Counted from the first letter of the stretch, positions 8,493 to 17,112 are shown. The stretch is DNA of 64,000 nucleotides from Methylobacterium nonmethylotrophicum (GCF_004745635.1 NZ_SRLB01000004.1:124001-188000); one strand, 5' to 3'. Notes: a model not told the origin generated them from the sequence alone. Program-made: numbers and translations.

Positions 8493-9574
8493 CGGGATGC
8501 TCCCGTCAGGCTGACGGGCGTTTGGCGCACGATCTGGCCCGGCTTCAGGAGATGGGCGCCGAGCGCCACGATCCGGTCGCCCGGGCTCAGGCCGGACGCG
8601 ACCTCCGCGCTCTCCTCCGACAGGCGGGCGACGGCGACCGGCTGGGCGGCGACCGTCCCGGTCGCGGCGTCGATCTTCCAGACCGCCGAGCCCTTACCCG
8701 AATCGAACAGGGCCCCGAGGGGCACCGCGACCGCCGGGGCGCGCTCGGCCTCCGCGGGCTTGAGCCGGAGCGTCACGGTCGCCCCGAGGGGCGCGTCTTC
8801 GCCGCCGCCGGAGAGGATGTAGCGCGCCCGGTAGGTCCGGGTGAGCGGGTCGGCGGTGGCGGACAATTCCCGCAAGGCCGCCGGATAGGTCGCCTCGCCC
8901 TCGGCGTAGAGCGTGGCGGAGGCCACCCCCGTCGCGAGCCGCCGGCTCGCCTCGGGCAGGAAGATCTCCGCCTCGCGCGAGCCGTCCCGCGCCAGCCGGA
9001 CGACGGTCTGGCCGGCCGCGACCACCTGGCCCGGCTCGCTCGGCACCTCCATCACGACGCCGTCGGCATCGGCCTGGAGCTCGGCATAGCCGGCCTGGTT
9101 CTCGATCTGGCTCGCCTGGGCCTCGGCGGCGGCGAACTGGGCGGCGGCCGCATCCGCCGCGGCCTTGTTCTGATCGTAGGCCTGGCGGGAGGTCCAGCCC
9201 TCGGCCACGAGCTTGCGGCTGCGCTCCTCGTCGGCCCGGGCCTTCACCATCTGGGCCCGCGCGGCCTCGACGGACGAGCGGGCGGCGTTGAGCGCGAGGG
9301 TGAAGTCGGTCCGGTCGAGGCGCATCAGCGCCTGCCCGCGGCGCACATGCTGGCCCGGATCGACGAGCCGCTCGAAGATCTTGCCGCCGACGCGAAACCC
9401 GAGGTTGCTCTCCGTCCGGGCCCGGATCACCCCGGTGTAGCGCGCGATGCCAGCGGCCCCCGGCGCGACCTCGACGGTCTGGACCAGGGGCGGTTCCGGC
9501 GTCACCGCGGTCTCCGCCGGCGAGCACCCGGCCAGGGCCAGTCCGGCGAGCCCGAGCATCCATCTCCTGTCCAT
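8489..9574 (-). CDS. RND periplasmic adaptor lipoprotein (membrane fusion protein)
   Basis: The 361-residue product opens with a lipoprotein signal peptide ending LALAGC, so the mature protein is likely anchored at Cys16. The barrel-sandwich/lipoyl motif GFRVGGKIFERLVDPGQHV is followed by a long alanine-rich coiled-coil hairpin (about residues 95-160), a second lipoyl half (DADGVVMEVPSEPGQVV) and a beta-barrel domain. It bridges the permease to the outer membrane. It is first in the operon. Upstream at 9612-9630 lies an imperfect palindrome around TGTCGATCATCA that may be an operator. Confidence 0.93.
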   Translation of the reverse strand: MDRRWMLGLAGLALAGCSPAETAVTPEPPLVQTVEVAPGAAGIARYTGVIRARTESNLGFRVGGKIFERLVDPGQHVRRGQALMRLDRTDFTLALNAARSSVEAARAQMVKARADEERSRKLVAEGWTSRQAYDQNKAAADAAAAQFAAAEAQASQIENQAGYAELQADADGVVMEVPSEPGQVVAAGQTVVRLARDGSREAEIFLPEASRRLATGVASATLYAEGEATYPAALRELSATADPLTRTYRARYILSGGGEDAPLGATVTLRLKPAEAERAPAVAVPLGALFDSGKGSAVWKIDAATGTVAAQPVAVARLSEESAEVASGLSPGDRIVALGAHLLKPGQIVRQTPVSLTGASR

Positions 9575-9688
9575 CGACCGTCTCCCCGCGCTCGTTGATG
9601 GGGGTTTTTAGATGTCGATCATCATATATTCTCGCGTGCGGCCGGCGTCAATGGCGCCGCCCGGCCGACAGCCATCCGCCGACCCGAC

Positions 9689-9988
9689 CCGGGATGAGAA
9701 GACCGGCCTGCCGTCAGTCCACCGGATGCCCAGGTGGGCCGGCGACGCCTGCTGGGCACCCTGAGACGAGCCGATCCCGAGCCCGGACAGGGCGGCCCGC
9801 CGCATGCTGGCCGCGCCGTGAACCTGGATCTGCTGGCCCTCGCCGCGGGCGGCGCCGGTCTCGATTCCGAGATGCCGCAGCACGCGCGGCCACAGGTCGC
9901 TCGTCAGGACGAGGTGGACGAGCGGCGCCTGGCCGAGATCCTCCGGCCCGGACAGCCGCGCCGCCAGGGCCGGACAGCAGCAGATGAT
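9689..9988 (-). pseudogene. Decayed LysR-type regulator fragment (effector domain only)
   Basis: About 100 codons on the reverse strand read like the C-terminal effector-binding domain of a GcvA-type LysR regulator: PALAARLSGPEDLGQAPLVH, then DLWPRVLRHLGIETG, IQVHGAASM and ALSGLGIG. There is no start codon, no helix-turn-helix and the frame runs in from the neighbouring hyuB gene in another phase. The reading is clear in pattern but short, so it is called a remnant with moderate confidence. It lies between hyuB and the RND promoter. Confidence 0.5.
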
Positions 9989-10014
9989 CCTGGGGTCGCC
10001 ACGAGGGGGCGGCC

Positions 10015-11634
10015 TCAGCCGGCCTCGTCCGTGACGTAGCCCTTCAGCCGGTCGTCCCGGCGCGCAGCCGCGTCGCGGGCCTTGGGGTCGCCAAAGCCCC
10101 CTCCCCCCGGCACGGTCAGGATCAGGCGCCGGCCGGCCGGCACGGGCTGCCAGCCCTTGCCCCGCATCCGCGTGCCATCGTCGAGGTGCACGCCGCCGGG
10201 CGCCCCGTCCCCTCCCCCGTCGCGGCCGCGGGCCGGGTTGTCGATCCGGTCGAACATCGCCGAGAAGTCGAATTCGTGCCCTTCCGCCGCGGCGATCTCG
10301 ATGACCTGGCCGAGGCCGCCGCGAAAGGTGCCGTCGCCGCCGGAATCCGGCCGCAGCTCCTTGCGCCAGATCACCACCGGCCCGGTCTGCTCGGTCGCCT
10401 CGATCGGCATCGTGTGGACGCCTGACGGGAAAGCGGTGGCCGACAGGCCGTCGAGGCCGGGCCGCGCGCCCATGCCGCCGGAATTGAACATCAGGACCTC
10501 GGCCCGCCGGCCCGGCCCGCCCGCGACCGGGCGCAGGGACAGGTGGATGTTCCACAGCGACGCCGCGCCCTCGGCGAGCACCTGGCCCGGCAGGGCCTGG
10601 GCGAGCGCCCCCAGCACCAGGTCCGGCACCAGGTGGCCGAGCACGTGGCGCAGGCTCACGGGGGCCGGCCGCTCGGCGTTGAGGATGTTGACCGGCGAGG
10701 AGACGGTGAAGAAGGCGAGCGAGGCGGCGTTGTTCGGGATGTCGGGCGCCACCACGCATTTGAGCGCGTAGGAGGCGTAGGCCTTGGTGTAGATGATCGG
10801 CACGTTGATGCCCCAGCGGCTCACCGGGGCGCTGCCGTCGAAATCGACGTGGACACTCTCCTCGCCGATCGTGACCGCGACCGCGAGGGGAATCGGCGCG
10901 TCGTAGCCGTCGGTCATCAGGGTGTTGGACCACGTCCCCTTCGGCAGCGCGCGGATGCGCTCGGCCATGGCGGCGTGCGTGCGCCCGAAGATGAAGTCGG
11001 TGAGCGGTTCGAGGGTGGACAGGCCGGTCTCGCGCATCATCGCGACGAGGCGGCGGTGGCCGACCTCGTTGCAGGCGGCGAGCGAGTAGAAGTCGCCGAC
11101 GACCTGGTTCGGCTCGCGCACGTTCCGGCGCAGGATCCGCACCAGGTCGCGGTTGACGGTGCCGCGGTCGATGAACCGCATGATCGGGATCTGGATCCCT
11201 TCCTCGTAGACCGACTTCCCGTCGGCTCCGAAGCCGCGCCCGCCGACATCGACCACGTGGGCGGTGCAGGCGAAGAAGCCGACGAGCACGCCGTCGAGGA
11301 AGGAGGGCGACACCATGGTGATGTCGTGCAGGTGCCCGGTCCCGAGCCAGGGATCGTTGGTGACGTAGGTGTCGCCCTCGTGCATCTCGTCGGCCGGGAT
11401 CTCCGCCATGAAGTTCCCGACCGCCTCCGCCATGGTGTTGACGTGGCCGGGCGTGCCGGTGACCGCCTGGGCGAGCATGCGGCCTCTCGGATCGAACACC
11501 CCGGCCGAGAGGTCGCCCGCCTCGCGCACCGAGGTCGAGAAGGCGGTGCGCAGGAGGGTCGTCGCCTGCTCCTCGACGACCGAGATCAGCCGGTTCCACA
11601 TCACCTGCAGGCGGATGGCGTCGATCGCGCTCAT
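10015..11634 (-). CDS. hyuB: Hydantoinase B / oxoprolinase family subunit
   Basis: The 539-residue protein starts MSAIDAIRLQVMWNRLISVV and carries the HyuB hallmarks NDPWLGTGHLHDITMVSP, RGFGADG and the glycine-rich C-terminal VPGGGGFGDP. The family works with HyuA as an ATP-dependent amidase on hydantoins, N-methylhydantoin or 5-oxoproline, or with further subunits as ketone carboxylases. Its ATG overlaps the hyuA stop by 4 bp, so the two are translationally coupled. The gene start chosen here replaces a much longer spurious open frame. The substrate cannot be assigned from sequence. Confidence 0.95.
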   Translation of the reverse strand: MSAIDAIRLQVMWNRLISVVEEQATTLLRTAFSTSVREAGDLSAGVFDPRGRMLAQAVTGTPGHVNTMAEAVGNFMAEIPADEMHEGDTYVTNDPWLGTGHLHDITMVSPSFLDGVLVGFFACTAHVVDVGGRGFGADGKSVYEEGIQIPIMRFIDRGTVNRDLVRILRRNVREPNQVVGDFYSLAACNEVGHRRLVAMMRETGLSTLEPLTDFIFGRTHAAMAERIRALPKGTWSNTLMTDGYDAPIPLAVAVTIGEESVHVDFDGSAPVSRWGINVPIIYTKAYASYALKCVVAPDIPNNAASLAFFTVSSPVNILNAERPAPVSLRHVLGHLVPDLVLGALAQALPGQVLAEGAASLWNIHLSLRPVAGGPGRRAEVLMFNSGGMGARPGLDGLSATAFPSGVHTMPIEATEQTGPVVIWRKELRPDSGGDGTFRGGLGQVIEIAAAEGHEFDFSAMFDRIDNPARGRDGGGDGAPGGVHLDDGTRMRGKGWQPVPAGRRLILTVPGGGGFGDPKARDAAARRDDRLKGYVTDEAG

Positions 11635-13727
11635 GAGCGGTGCTCTTTCCGGACCAGCAGGAGGGAGCCGTCGCCCTGGAGCACGGCATCGAACCGGGGG
11701 TTGAGGATCGTCGAGGTCTCGCGCTCGACGATCACCGCCGGACCGGCGACGCGGTCGCCGGGTGCCAGCGCGTCCCGGGCCACCACCGCGCTGTCGCAGG
11801 GGGCGCCGCTCGCGGGATCGAACACCGCGCGCCGGGCCGCAGGTGCGGGGATCGGCCGCCCGACCGGGTCGAGGGCGTGGCGGGCGGGTGCGGCGGGCGT
11901 GTCCCGCACCGCCACCGAGACGGTGACGATCTCGATGTCGAGCCCCGCGAGCCCGTCGACCGGCCGGCCGAAGAAGCCCGCGTAATGCTCGCGAAAGAGG
12001 TCGCCCAGGACGGCGGCATCGCCGTCCGCGAAGGCGCGGTCCGGCAGCGGCACCGGGATCTCCCAGCCCTGGCCGGCATAGCGCATGAAGGCGGTGACCT
12101 CGCGGGTGAGGGGTGCTGCCGTGCCGGTCCGGACGAAGCCCTCGGCCGTCTCGCGCAAGGCCGCGAGCTGCGCCGTGAGGCCCGCCCCGTCGAAGGCCGA
12201 GAGCCGGAAGAGGCGCGAGCCCACGGCCTCGTAGCCGAACGGCGCCTTGAGGAAGCCGATCGCCGAGCCGACGCCGGCCCCCGCCGGCACCAGGCAGAGG
12301 TCGATCTCGAGCTTCTCGCACAGGCGCGCGGCGTGGAGCGGCGCGGCGCCCCCGAAGGCGATCATCACCGTGCCGGCGAGGTCGCGGCCGTTCTCGACCG
12401 CGTGGACGCGGGCGGCATTGGCCATGGTCTCGTCGACGACCTCGCCGATCCCGAAGGCCGCCGCCACCGGCGCGAGCCCGAGCGGATCGCCGACCTGCGC
12501 CCTCACGGCCGCCTCGGCCACCGCGGGCGACAGCCGGATCGCCCCGCCCGCGAAGGCCTCCGGGTCGAGCTTGCCGAGGATCAGGTCGGCGTCGGTGATG
12601 GTCGCCTGCGTGCCGCCGCGGCCGTAGCAGGCCGGGCCCGGCTCCGAGCCGGCGCTCTCCGGCCCGGTCTGGATCCGGCCCATCGCGTCGACCGAGGCGA
12701 TCGAGCCGCCGCCGGCCCCGATCTCGATCATCTCGATCACCGGAATCGAGACCGGGATGCCGGAGCCCTTCGCGAAGCGGGCGGTGCGGGCGACCTCGAA
12801 GCTGCGCGCCGTGCGCGGCTGACCCTCCTCGATCAGGCAGATCTTCGCGGTGGTGCCGCCCATGTCGTAGGAGACGGTGCTGGGCAGAGCGAAGCGCCTG
12901 GCCACGTCGGCGGCGAAGATCGCCCCACCCGCCGGCCCCGATTCGACCAGGCGGATCGGGAAGGCGGCGGCGGTCTCGAGGGAGACGAGCCCGCCGCCCG
13001 AATGGATCATCACCACCGGGCACGCGGCGCCGGCCTCCCGCAGCCGGACCTGGAGGCGGCCGAGGTAATCCGCCATCAGCGGCTGCACATAGGCATTGGC
13101 GCAGACGGTGTTGAACCGCTCGAACTCGCGCATCTGCGGCGAGACCTCGCAGGAGAGCGAGATCGGCGCGCGCACCCGGCGTGCCAGGATCTCGCGGGCG
13201 CGCCGCTCGTGGGCCGGGTTGGCGTAGGCGTGGATGAAGCCGACCGCCACCGCCTCGTAGCCGCCGGCCGCCAGGGTCTCGGCGAGGGCTTCGAGCCCGG
13301 CTTCGTCGAGGGCCAGAAGCTCCTCGCCCGAGGCGCCGATCCGCCCGCGCACCGTGAAGCGGTCCTCCCGCGGCACGAGCGGCGCCGGCAGCCGGATGTG
13401 CAGGTCGTACTGCGCGAAGCGGTTCTCGGTCCGCATCTCGATCACGTCGCGGAAGCCTTCCGTCGTCACGAGGGCCGTCCGGGCGCCGCGCCGCGCGATC
13501 AGGGCGTTGGTGGCGAGCGTGGTGCCGTGGATCGCGAGGTCGAGATCGGCCAGCGTGATCCCGGCCTCCCGGGTCAGGGTCGCGAGGCCGTCGAGGATCG
13601 CCTTCTCGGGCGCCGCGTAAGCAGTCAGCACCTTGGTCGAATGCAGGCGGCCCCGCACGTCGAGGACGAGGTCGGTGAAGGTGCCGCCGATATCGGCGCC
13701 GAGGCGGATCTGCTGGGGTGTCGTCAT
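11631..13727 (-). CDS. hyuA: Hydantoinase A / oxoprolinase family subunit
   Basis: The 698-residue product begins MTTPQQIRLGADIGGTFTDL; GADIGGTFTD is the phosphate-binding motif of the actin-like ATPase half. Later motifs include HGTTLATNALIARRG, VRGRIGASGEEL, SYDMGGTTAKICLIE and GAGGGSIASVD. An in-frame ATG at 13766 would add 13 residues that do not match the family start. HyuA supplies the ATP-dependent half of an oxoprolinase or N-methylhydantoinase complex with HyuB. No acetone carboxylase gamma subunit is present, which argues against a carboxylase. The 5' flank is a long palindromic repeat. Confidence 0.94.
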   Translation of the reverse strand: MTTPQQIRLGADIGGTFTDLVLDVRGRLHSTKVLTAYAAPEKAILDGLATLTREAGITLADLDLAIHGTTLATNALIARRGARTALVTTEGFRDVIEMRTENRFAQYDLHIRLPAPLVPREDRFTVRGRIGASGEELLALDEAGLEALAETLAAGGYEAVAVGFIHAYANPAHERRAREILARRVRAPISLSCEVSPQMREFERFNTVCANAYVQPLMADYLGRLQVRLREAGAACPVVMIHSGGGLVSLETAAAFPIRLVESGPAGGAIFAADVARRFALPSTVSYDMGGTTAKICLIEEGQPRTARSFEVARTARFAKGSGIPVSIPVIEMIEIGAGGGSIASVDAMGRIQTGPESAGSEPGPACYGRGGTQATITDADLILGKLDPEAFAGGAIRLSPAVAEAAVRAQVGDPLGLAPVAAAFGIGEVVDETMANAARVHAVENGRDLAGTVMIAFGGAAPLHAARLCEKLEIDLCLVPAGAGVGSAIGFLKAPFGYEAVGSRLFRLSAFDGAGLTAQLAALRETAEGFVRTGTAAPLTREVTAFMRYAGQGWEIPVPLPDRAFADGDAAVLGDLFREHYAGFFGRPVDGLAGLDIEIVTVSVAVRDTPAAPARHALDPVGRPIPAPAARRAVFDPASGAPCDSAVVARDALAPGDRVAGPAVIVERETSTILNPRFDAVLQGDGSLLLVRKEHRS

Positions 13728-13792
13728 GCCCGCATGGACCTTGGCGCTTGTTTGACGTGGACGCATCGCATGGCGAGCAGGCCGATTCTTAT

Positions 13793-13927
13793 CCCACCCG
13801 CGACCTCATCCTGAGGTGCTGCTGCTTGCAGCAGCCTCGAAGGAGGGTTCCAGAAATCGCGACGATATCTGGAGTTATCCTTCGAGGCGAGCAAAGCTCG
13901 CACCTCAGGATGAGGTCGCGGGTGGGG
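13793..13927. repeat. Long palindromic intergenic element, copy 1
   Basis: Outer arms CCCACCCGCGACCTCATCCT (13793 onward) and the complement ending at 13927 enclose TGAGGTGC/GCACCTCA and inner arms GCCTCGAAGGAGG / CCTTCGAGGC. The left flank also has TTTGACGTG at about 13751. Copies 2 and 3 at 42001-42188 and 59612-59763 share the CATCCTGAGGTG and CCTTCGAGGC cores. The whole can fold as one long cruciform, as in extragenic repeats common in this group of bacteria. Confidence 0.8.
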
Positions 13928-14040
13928 TGAGCCGACAACGCTCGCATTGAGGTTCCTAAACGTTCCACGTGGGCTGAAAAACCGAAGAAGGTGTGGTCAC
14001 CGGAAAGCTCTCCTTGTCGATCGCCTACGGTCCCGTCGTC

Positions 14041-15192
14041 CTACGTCATCCGCCGCCTCCGCATCGCCATCAGCTCGGCCGCGGGATGGTACCTGCCCTC
14101 CCCGGCCAGGCGCACGAGCCGCCGGAAGTAGCCGCCCGGGTTGCGGATCCGGTCCCGACCCGAGGCCACGTCGTCGTCGTGGAGCTGGGCCACGATGAGG
14201 ACGAGAACTGCCGCCCGGTATGGGCCAAGCCCGTCGCAGGCCTCCGCCCAGGCGCTCGGATGCGCCCCGATCGAGGCCCGCAGCCGCCGGCCGGCATCGA
14301 GAACCTCGTGCTCGTGCCGGATGTCGCCGCCGACGAGGTCGCGCAGCACCGGGCAGGCGGCGACGACCAGCGACGGCGGCAGCTCCGGTCCCGGCCGTCC
14401 GGTCCGGCGCGAGGCTTCAACCTTCCCCGACGAGTCCTTGCTCCAAGCCTCGCTAGGAGATCCTTTCTCTGTTTCTACGTGGGGGCATCCGGTGCCGTCA
14501 CAGCCGGCGCCATAGAAGCGGTCCTCGATCATCTGGCGCAGCTCTCCCCAGGCGTCGAGGATGCGTTCGGGATCGCCGGCGCTGCGCCGCTCCGGCGTCC
14601 TCGCCTCCAGGCTCGCCCGGGCCGCCGCGAGGTCGGCGATGCTCGTCTCGGGATGGCGGGAGGCGAGGGCCTGCAGCGCCTCCGCGACGGCGCGGCGGTG
14701 CATGGTCAGGAGGTCGAAAGCGCGGCGGCGGCGTTCGCGCGCCTCGGCCCGGGCCTGGATCGCCCCCGCCCAGTCGCCCCGCCGCGCGTGGAGCGGCGTC
14801 AGGTCGAACCCGAAGGCGTCGACGATCGTGCCGTCGCGGGAGCGGACGGCGTAGCGCTTGCCGTTGGCCGAGTCCTTCGGCGTCACCAGCTCCAGGGCGA
14901 CGAGGTCGCGCAAGGCGTAGCGTACGGCGCGCTCCGACAGCCCGGTGCGCGACACCAGGTACTCGTTCGACGGCCAGACGATCAGGCGCGCCCAGTCCTG
15001 CTCGCCCCAGGCGGCGACCAGCTCGGACAGCACCAGCCGCAGGGCCGGACGCAAGGCCAGCGCCTTCGCGGCCTCACGGGCGGAGGCGGACAGGTCCCTG
15101 CGCGTGACCGTGCGCCCGTCCTCGAGGGCGCGTCTCTTCCCGGTGAGGGCGGCGCGCGTCAGCGGCCGGCCCCCGGTCTGAACCATCTCCAC
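14041..15192 (-). CDS. repC: Plasmid replication initiator RepC
   Basis: The 383-residue protein has the RepC N-terminal winged-helix region (WPSNEYLVSRTGLSERAVRY at about residues 73-92, then ALRDLVALELVTPKDSANGKRY in pieces) and the helical RepC C-terminal domain with NPGGYFRRLVRLAGEG. RepC binds an origin inside its own gene and starts replication of repABC-type secondary replicons in alphaproteobacteria. The GTG at 15192 sits 5 bases after a perfect AAGGAGGT; an ATG at 15186 is an alternative. repA and repB are absent. Instead a small ribbon-helix-helix gene and a ctRNA candidate lie upstream. Whether it still fires is unknown. Confidence 0.93.
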   Translation of the reverse strand: MEMVQTGGRPLTRAALTGKRRALEDGRTVTRRDLSASAREAAKALALRPALRLVLSELVAAWGEQDWARLIVWPSNEYLVSRTGLSERAVRYALRDLVALELVTPKDSANGKRYAVRSRDGTIVDAFGFDLTPLHARRGDWAGAIQARAEARERRRRAFDLLTMHRRAVAEALQALASRHPETSIADLAAARASLEARTPERRSAGDPERILDAWGELRQMIEDRFYGAGCDGTGCPHVETEKGSPSEAWSKDSSGKVEASRRTGRPGPELPPSLVVAACPVLRDLVGGDIRHEHEVLDAGRRLRASIGAHPSAWAEACDGLGPYRAAVLVLIVAQLHDDDVASGRDRIRNPGGYFRRLVRLAGEGRYHPAAELMAMRRRRMT

Positions 15193-15246
15193 TCCACACC
15201 TCCTTGGACGGAGGCAAAGCGGGACCGTTCGCCCGAGCGGGCGTCA

Positions 15247-15365
15247 TTGACGGTGGATGCGGGAACCGCTAGAAGGAGGGTGTCAATCCGGTCTTCGAGC
15301 GGCGGCTTCCCCAGCCCCGTTATGAGATCCAAAAAAGCGCCGAGGTCCCCACCTCGGCGCTTTTT
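15247..15365 (+). ncRNA. Candidate counter-transcribed RNA antisense to the repC leader
   Basis: On the strand opposite repC, TTGACG (15247-15252) and TAGAAG (15270-15275) are spaced by exactly 17 bp and would start an RNA near 15282. It would end at a strong intrinsic terminator at 15331-15365: a GCGCCGAGGT stem, a CCCC loop and a T-run. The predicted RNA is about 85 nt. RepABC replicons encode such an antisense RNA just upstream of repC, where it limits RepC synthesis; position, strand and length all fit. The hairpin has A-runs on the other side too, so it could also attenuate transcription toward repC. Confidence 0.55.
15331..15365. terminator. Bidirectional intrinsic terminator between repC and the RHH gene
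   Basis: A perfect stem of about 15 bp (AAAAAGCGCCGAGGT with ACCTCGGCGCTTTTT) closes a CCCC loop. The A/T tracts on both sides make it a terminator in both directions. Confidence 0.85.
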
Positions 15366-15377
15366 GCTTTGCCGCGT

Positions 15378-15575
15378 CTACATGTTCGGTCCCTTGAAAG
15401 CCTGCTCGAGCGCGTGGATGATCGCGAGGCGGCGGTTCGGGAACTTGCCCTGGCGCACCGCCTCATCGATCGCCTGCTGCACCGGGGCCGGCACCCAGAC
15501 ATTCGTCTCCAGCTCTCCGGACGCCTTGCGGGCCTCGCGGAGCTTCTTGACGCGCTGAGACGGGGTGTCGGCCAT
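15378..15575 (-). CDS. Small ribbon-helix-helix DNA-binding protein beside repC
   Basis: The 65-residue product has a basic N-terminal helix (SQRVKKLREARKASG), a short strand (ETNVWVPA) and two helices (PVQQAIDEAVRQGK and NRRLAIIHALEQAFK), the pattern of a CopG/ParG/Arc-like ribbon-helix-helix fold. Such proteins control plasmid copy number, partition or toxin-antitoxin genes. GGAG lies 8 bases before the ATG. It is in the place where repB would stand in a repABC operon, with a 26-bp perfect palindrome 12 bp upstream that is a likely autoregulatory operator. The role in partition or copy control is inferred. Confidence 0.7.
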   Translation of the reverse strand: MADTPSQRVKKLREARKASGELETNVWVPAPVQQAIDEAVRQGKFPNRRLAIIHALEQAFKGPNM

Positions 15576-15812
15576 CGATTCGGCTCCACGACTCGTAACG
15601 TTACGAGTCGTGTCACGAGTCGGCGCCGCCCCGCAACGCGGAGTCGAGATTCGGCGGTGGATGTTAATTTCGATTCACAGCCGAATCGGGCGCGCTGCCC
15701 GCGACAGGTGGCGATTCGCGGTGATCTGTCGTTGCCGCACCCCGGCCCGTAATGAGTCGGAAAAGGTTCCGTACAAGACTCGGTCGAATCGTCGGCAATA
15801 GTCGGAGAATGG
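15576..15812. promoter_or_regulatory. Palindrome and repeated GAGTCG/GATTCG half-sites upstream of the RHH gene
   Basis: A perfect 26-bp palindrome occupies 15587-15612 (half-site CACGACTCGTAAC). A further CACGAGTCGG follows at 15614, then GAGTCGAGATTCGG near 15641, CGATTC...CGAATCG near 15671-15688, GAGTCGG near 15755, GACTCGG near 15777 and CGAATCGTCGG near 15784. Such clustered half-sites resemble a partition site or repressor-binding array. The rest of the gap to 16010 shows no convincing gene. Confidence 0.5.
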
Positions 15813-16010
15813 CCTGATCCTCTTGCGCGACACGGACGTCGCGCGGTTGGAGCCGCAGCGCGCCGCCCGGCGCGGGACCGCCTCGGCGGCATCGCTTCCC
15901 TTCCGCCGCCTGGACCGTATTCTGGCGGTCGATCACCGGGAGGGGGCAGGACCGTGGAGCCGCGCGCCGCAGGGGCCGGGCGCCCGCGTCCCGCCCGAGG
16001 GAGCCCAGCC

Positions 16011-17066
16011 ATGAGACGCTTCGCCGTCACCGCGTTCGGCCGTCCGCTCTGCACCCTGGTCGAGGACGATCCGGTGCCGCACGGCACCGAGGTGGTGCTC
16101 GACCTCGAGCGCTGCGGCGTCTGCCACACCGACCTGCACCTGCGCGAGGGCCATTACGACCTCGGCGGCGGCCGGCGCCTCGATCTCGCCGCGCGCGGGA
16201 TGACCCTGCCGGCCACCCTCGGCCACGAGATCCTCGGCCGCGTCAGGGCCGCCGGGCCGGAGGCCGGGGCGGTGGAGATCGGCCGGCGCGTCCTCGCCTA
16301 TCCGTGGATCGGCTGCGGCACCTGCCACCGCTGCCGCGACGGGGAGGAGAACCTGTGCGCGGCCGGGCGCTGCCTCGGCGTGCACCGGCCCGGCGGCTTC
16401 GCCGAGGCGGTCGTGGTGCCCCATCCCCGGTACCTGATCGACGTCGAGGGCCTCGATCCCTCGGCGGCGGCGACGCTCGCCTGCTCGGGGCTGACCGCCT
16501 ACTCGGCGCTCCGCAAGGTCGGCGGCGATCCGGCCCGCGACTGGCTGCTGCTGGTCGGCGCCGGCGGGCTCGGGCAGAGCGCGCTGAGCCTCGCCCGGGC
16601 CCTCGGCCACCACCGCATCGCGGTCGCCGATACGGCGCCGGACAAGCGCGCCCGGGCGGCTTCGCTCGGCGCCGACCTCGTCCTCGATCCGGCCGATCCG
16701 GGCGCCCGCGCCGCGCTCCTCGACCTCGAGACCGGGCTCGCGGCGGCGATCGACTTCGTCGGCACGCCCGAGACCACGCGCTTCGCCCTCGACTCCCTGC
16801 GGCGCGGCGGGCGCTCGATCACGGTCGGCCTGTTCGGCGGCGAGATCGCCCTGTCGCTGCCGCTCCTGCCCCTGCGCGCCCTGACGCTGACCGGCTCCTA
16901 CGTCGGCAATCTCGGCGAGCTGCGCGAGCTCGTCGCCCTGGTGCAAAGCCACCGCCTGACCCTCGTCGAGACGGAAACCGTGCCCCTGGACCAGGCCGAG
17001 GAGGCGATGCGGCGGCTGGCGGCCGGGGGAGCGGCCGGGCGCATCGTGCTCGCGCATGCGCCATGA
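16011..17066 (+). CDS. Zinc-dependent medium-chain alcohol dehydrogenase
   Basis: The 351-residue enzyme starts at the ATG at 16011 behind GAGGGAG. Catalytic zinc ligands are C38 (in CGVCHTD) and H72 with E73 (GHE); the structural zinc site is C102, C105, C108 and C116. The Rossmann motif VGAGGLGQSAL lies near residue 185, followed by VADTAPDKR, whose acidic residue at the end of the second strand suggests NAD rather than NADP. It oxidises an alcohol to an aldehyde or ketone; the substrate is unknown. It is monocistronic, with a strong inverted repeat downstream. Confidence 0.93.
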   Translation: MRRFAVTAFGRPLCTLVEDDPVPHGTEVVLDLERCGVCHTDLHLREGHYDLGGGRRLDLAARGMTLPATLGHEILGRVRAAGPEAGAVEIGRRVLAYPWIGCGTCHRCRDGEENLCAAGRCLGVHRPGGFAEAVVVPHPRYLIDVEGLDPSAAATLACSGLTAYSALRKVGGDPARDWLLLVGAGGLGQSALSLARALGHHRIAVADTAPDKRARAASLGADLVLDPADPGARAALLDLETGLAAAIDFVGTPETTRFALDSLRRGGRSITVGLFGGEIALSLPLLPLRALTLTGSYVGNLGELRELVALVQSHRLTLVETETVPLDQAEEAMRRLAAGGAAGRIVLAHAP

Positions 17067-17112
17067 CCCGTCGGGATGGGGCGGCCTGCCGGGGCGGGCC
17101 GTCCCGGGCTAA

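Noticed and set aside
5421..8822. An 1133-codon open frame on the plus strand opposite the RND permease
   Set aside because: It is an antisense shadow caused by high G+C. Its product is composed of Arg, Gly, Glu, His and Val in low-complexity order and the other strand encodes a clear RND permease.
11635..13023. An N-terminal extension of hyuB to 13023
   Set aside because: It lies in another frame over hyuA, and the HyuB family start with its ATGA overlap is at 11634.
10015..13727. Acetone carboxylase subunits
   Set aside because: HyuA/HyuB-like subunits occur in acetone carboxylase, but the small gamma subunit is missing and both proteins follow the hydantoinase/oxoprolinase pattern.
13793..13927. 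A CRISPR array or attachment site
   Set aside because: The structure is a single inverted repeat without regularly spaced direct repeats. No cas genes, integrase or tRNA gene are present.
15664..15936. A 90-residue open frame on the minus strand upstream of the RHH gene
   Set aside because: No ribosome binding site, no domain pattern, and it covers the repeated half-site region.
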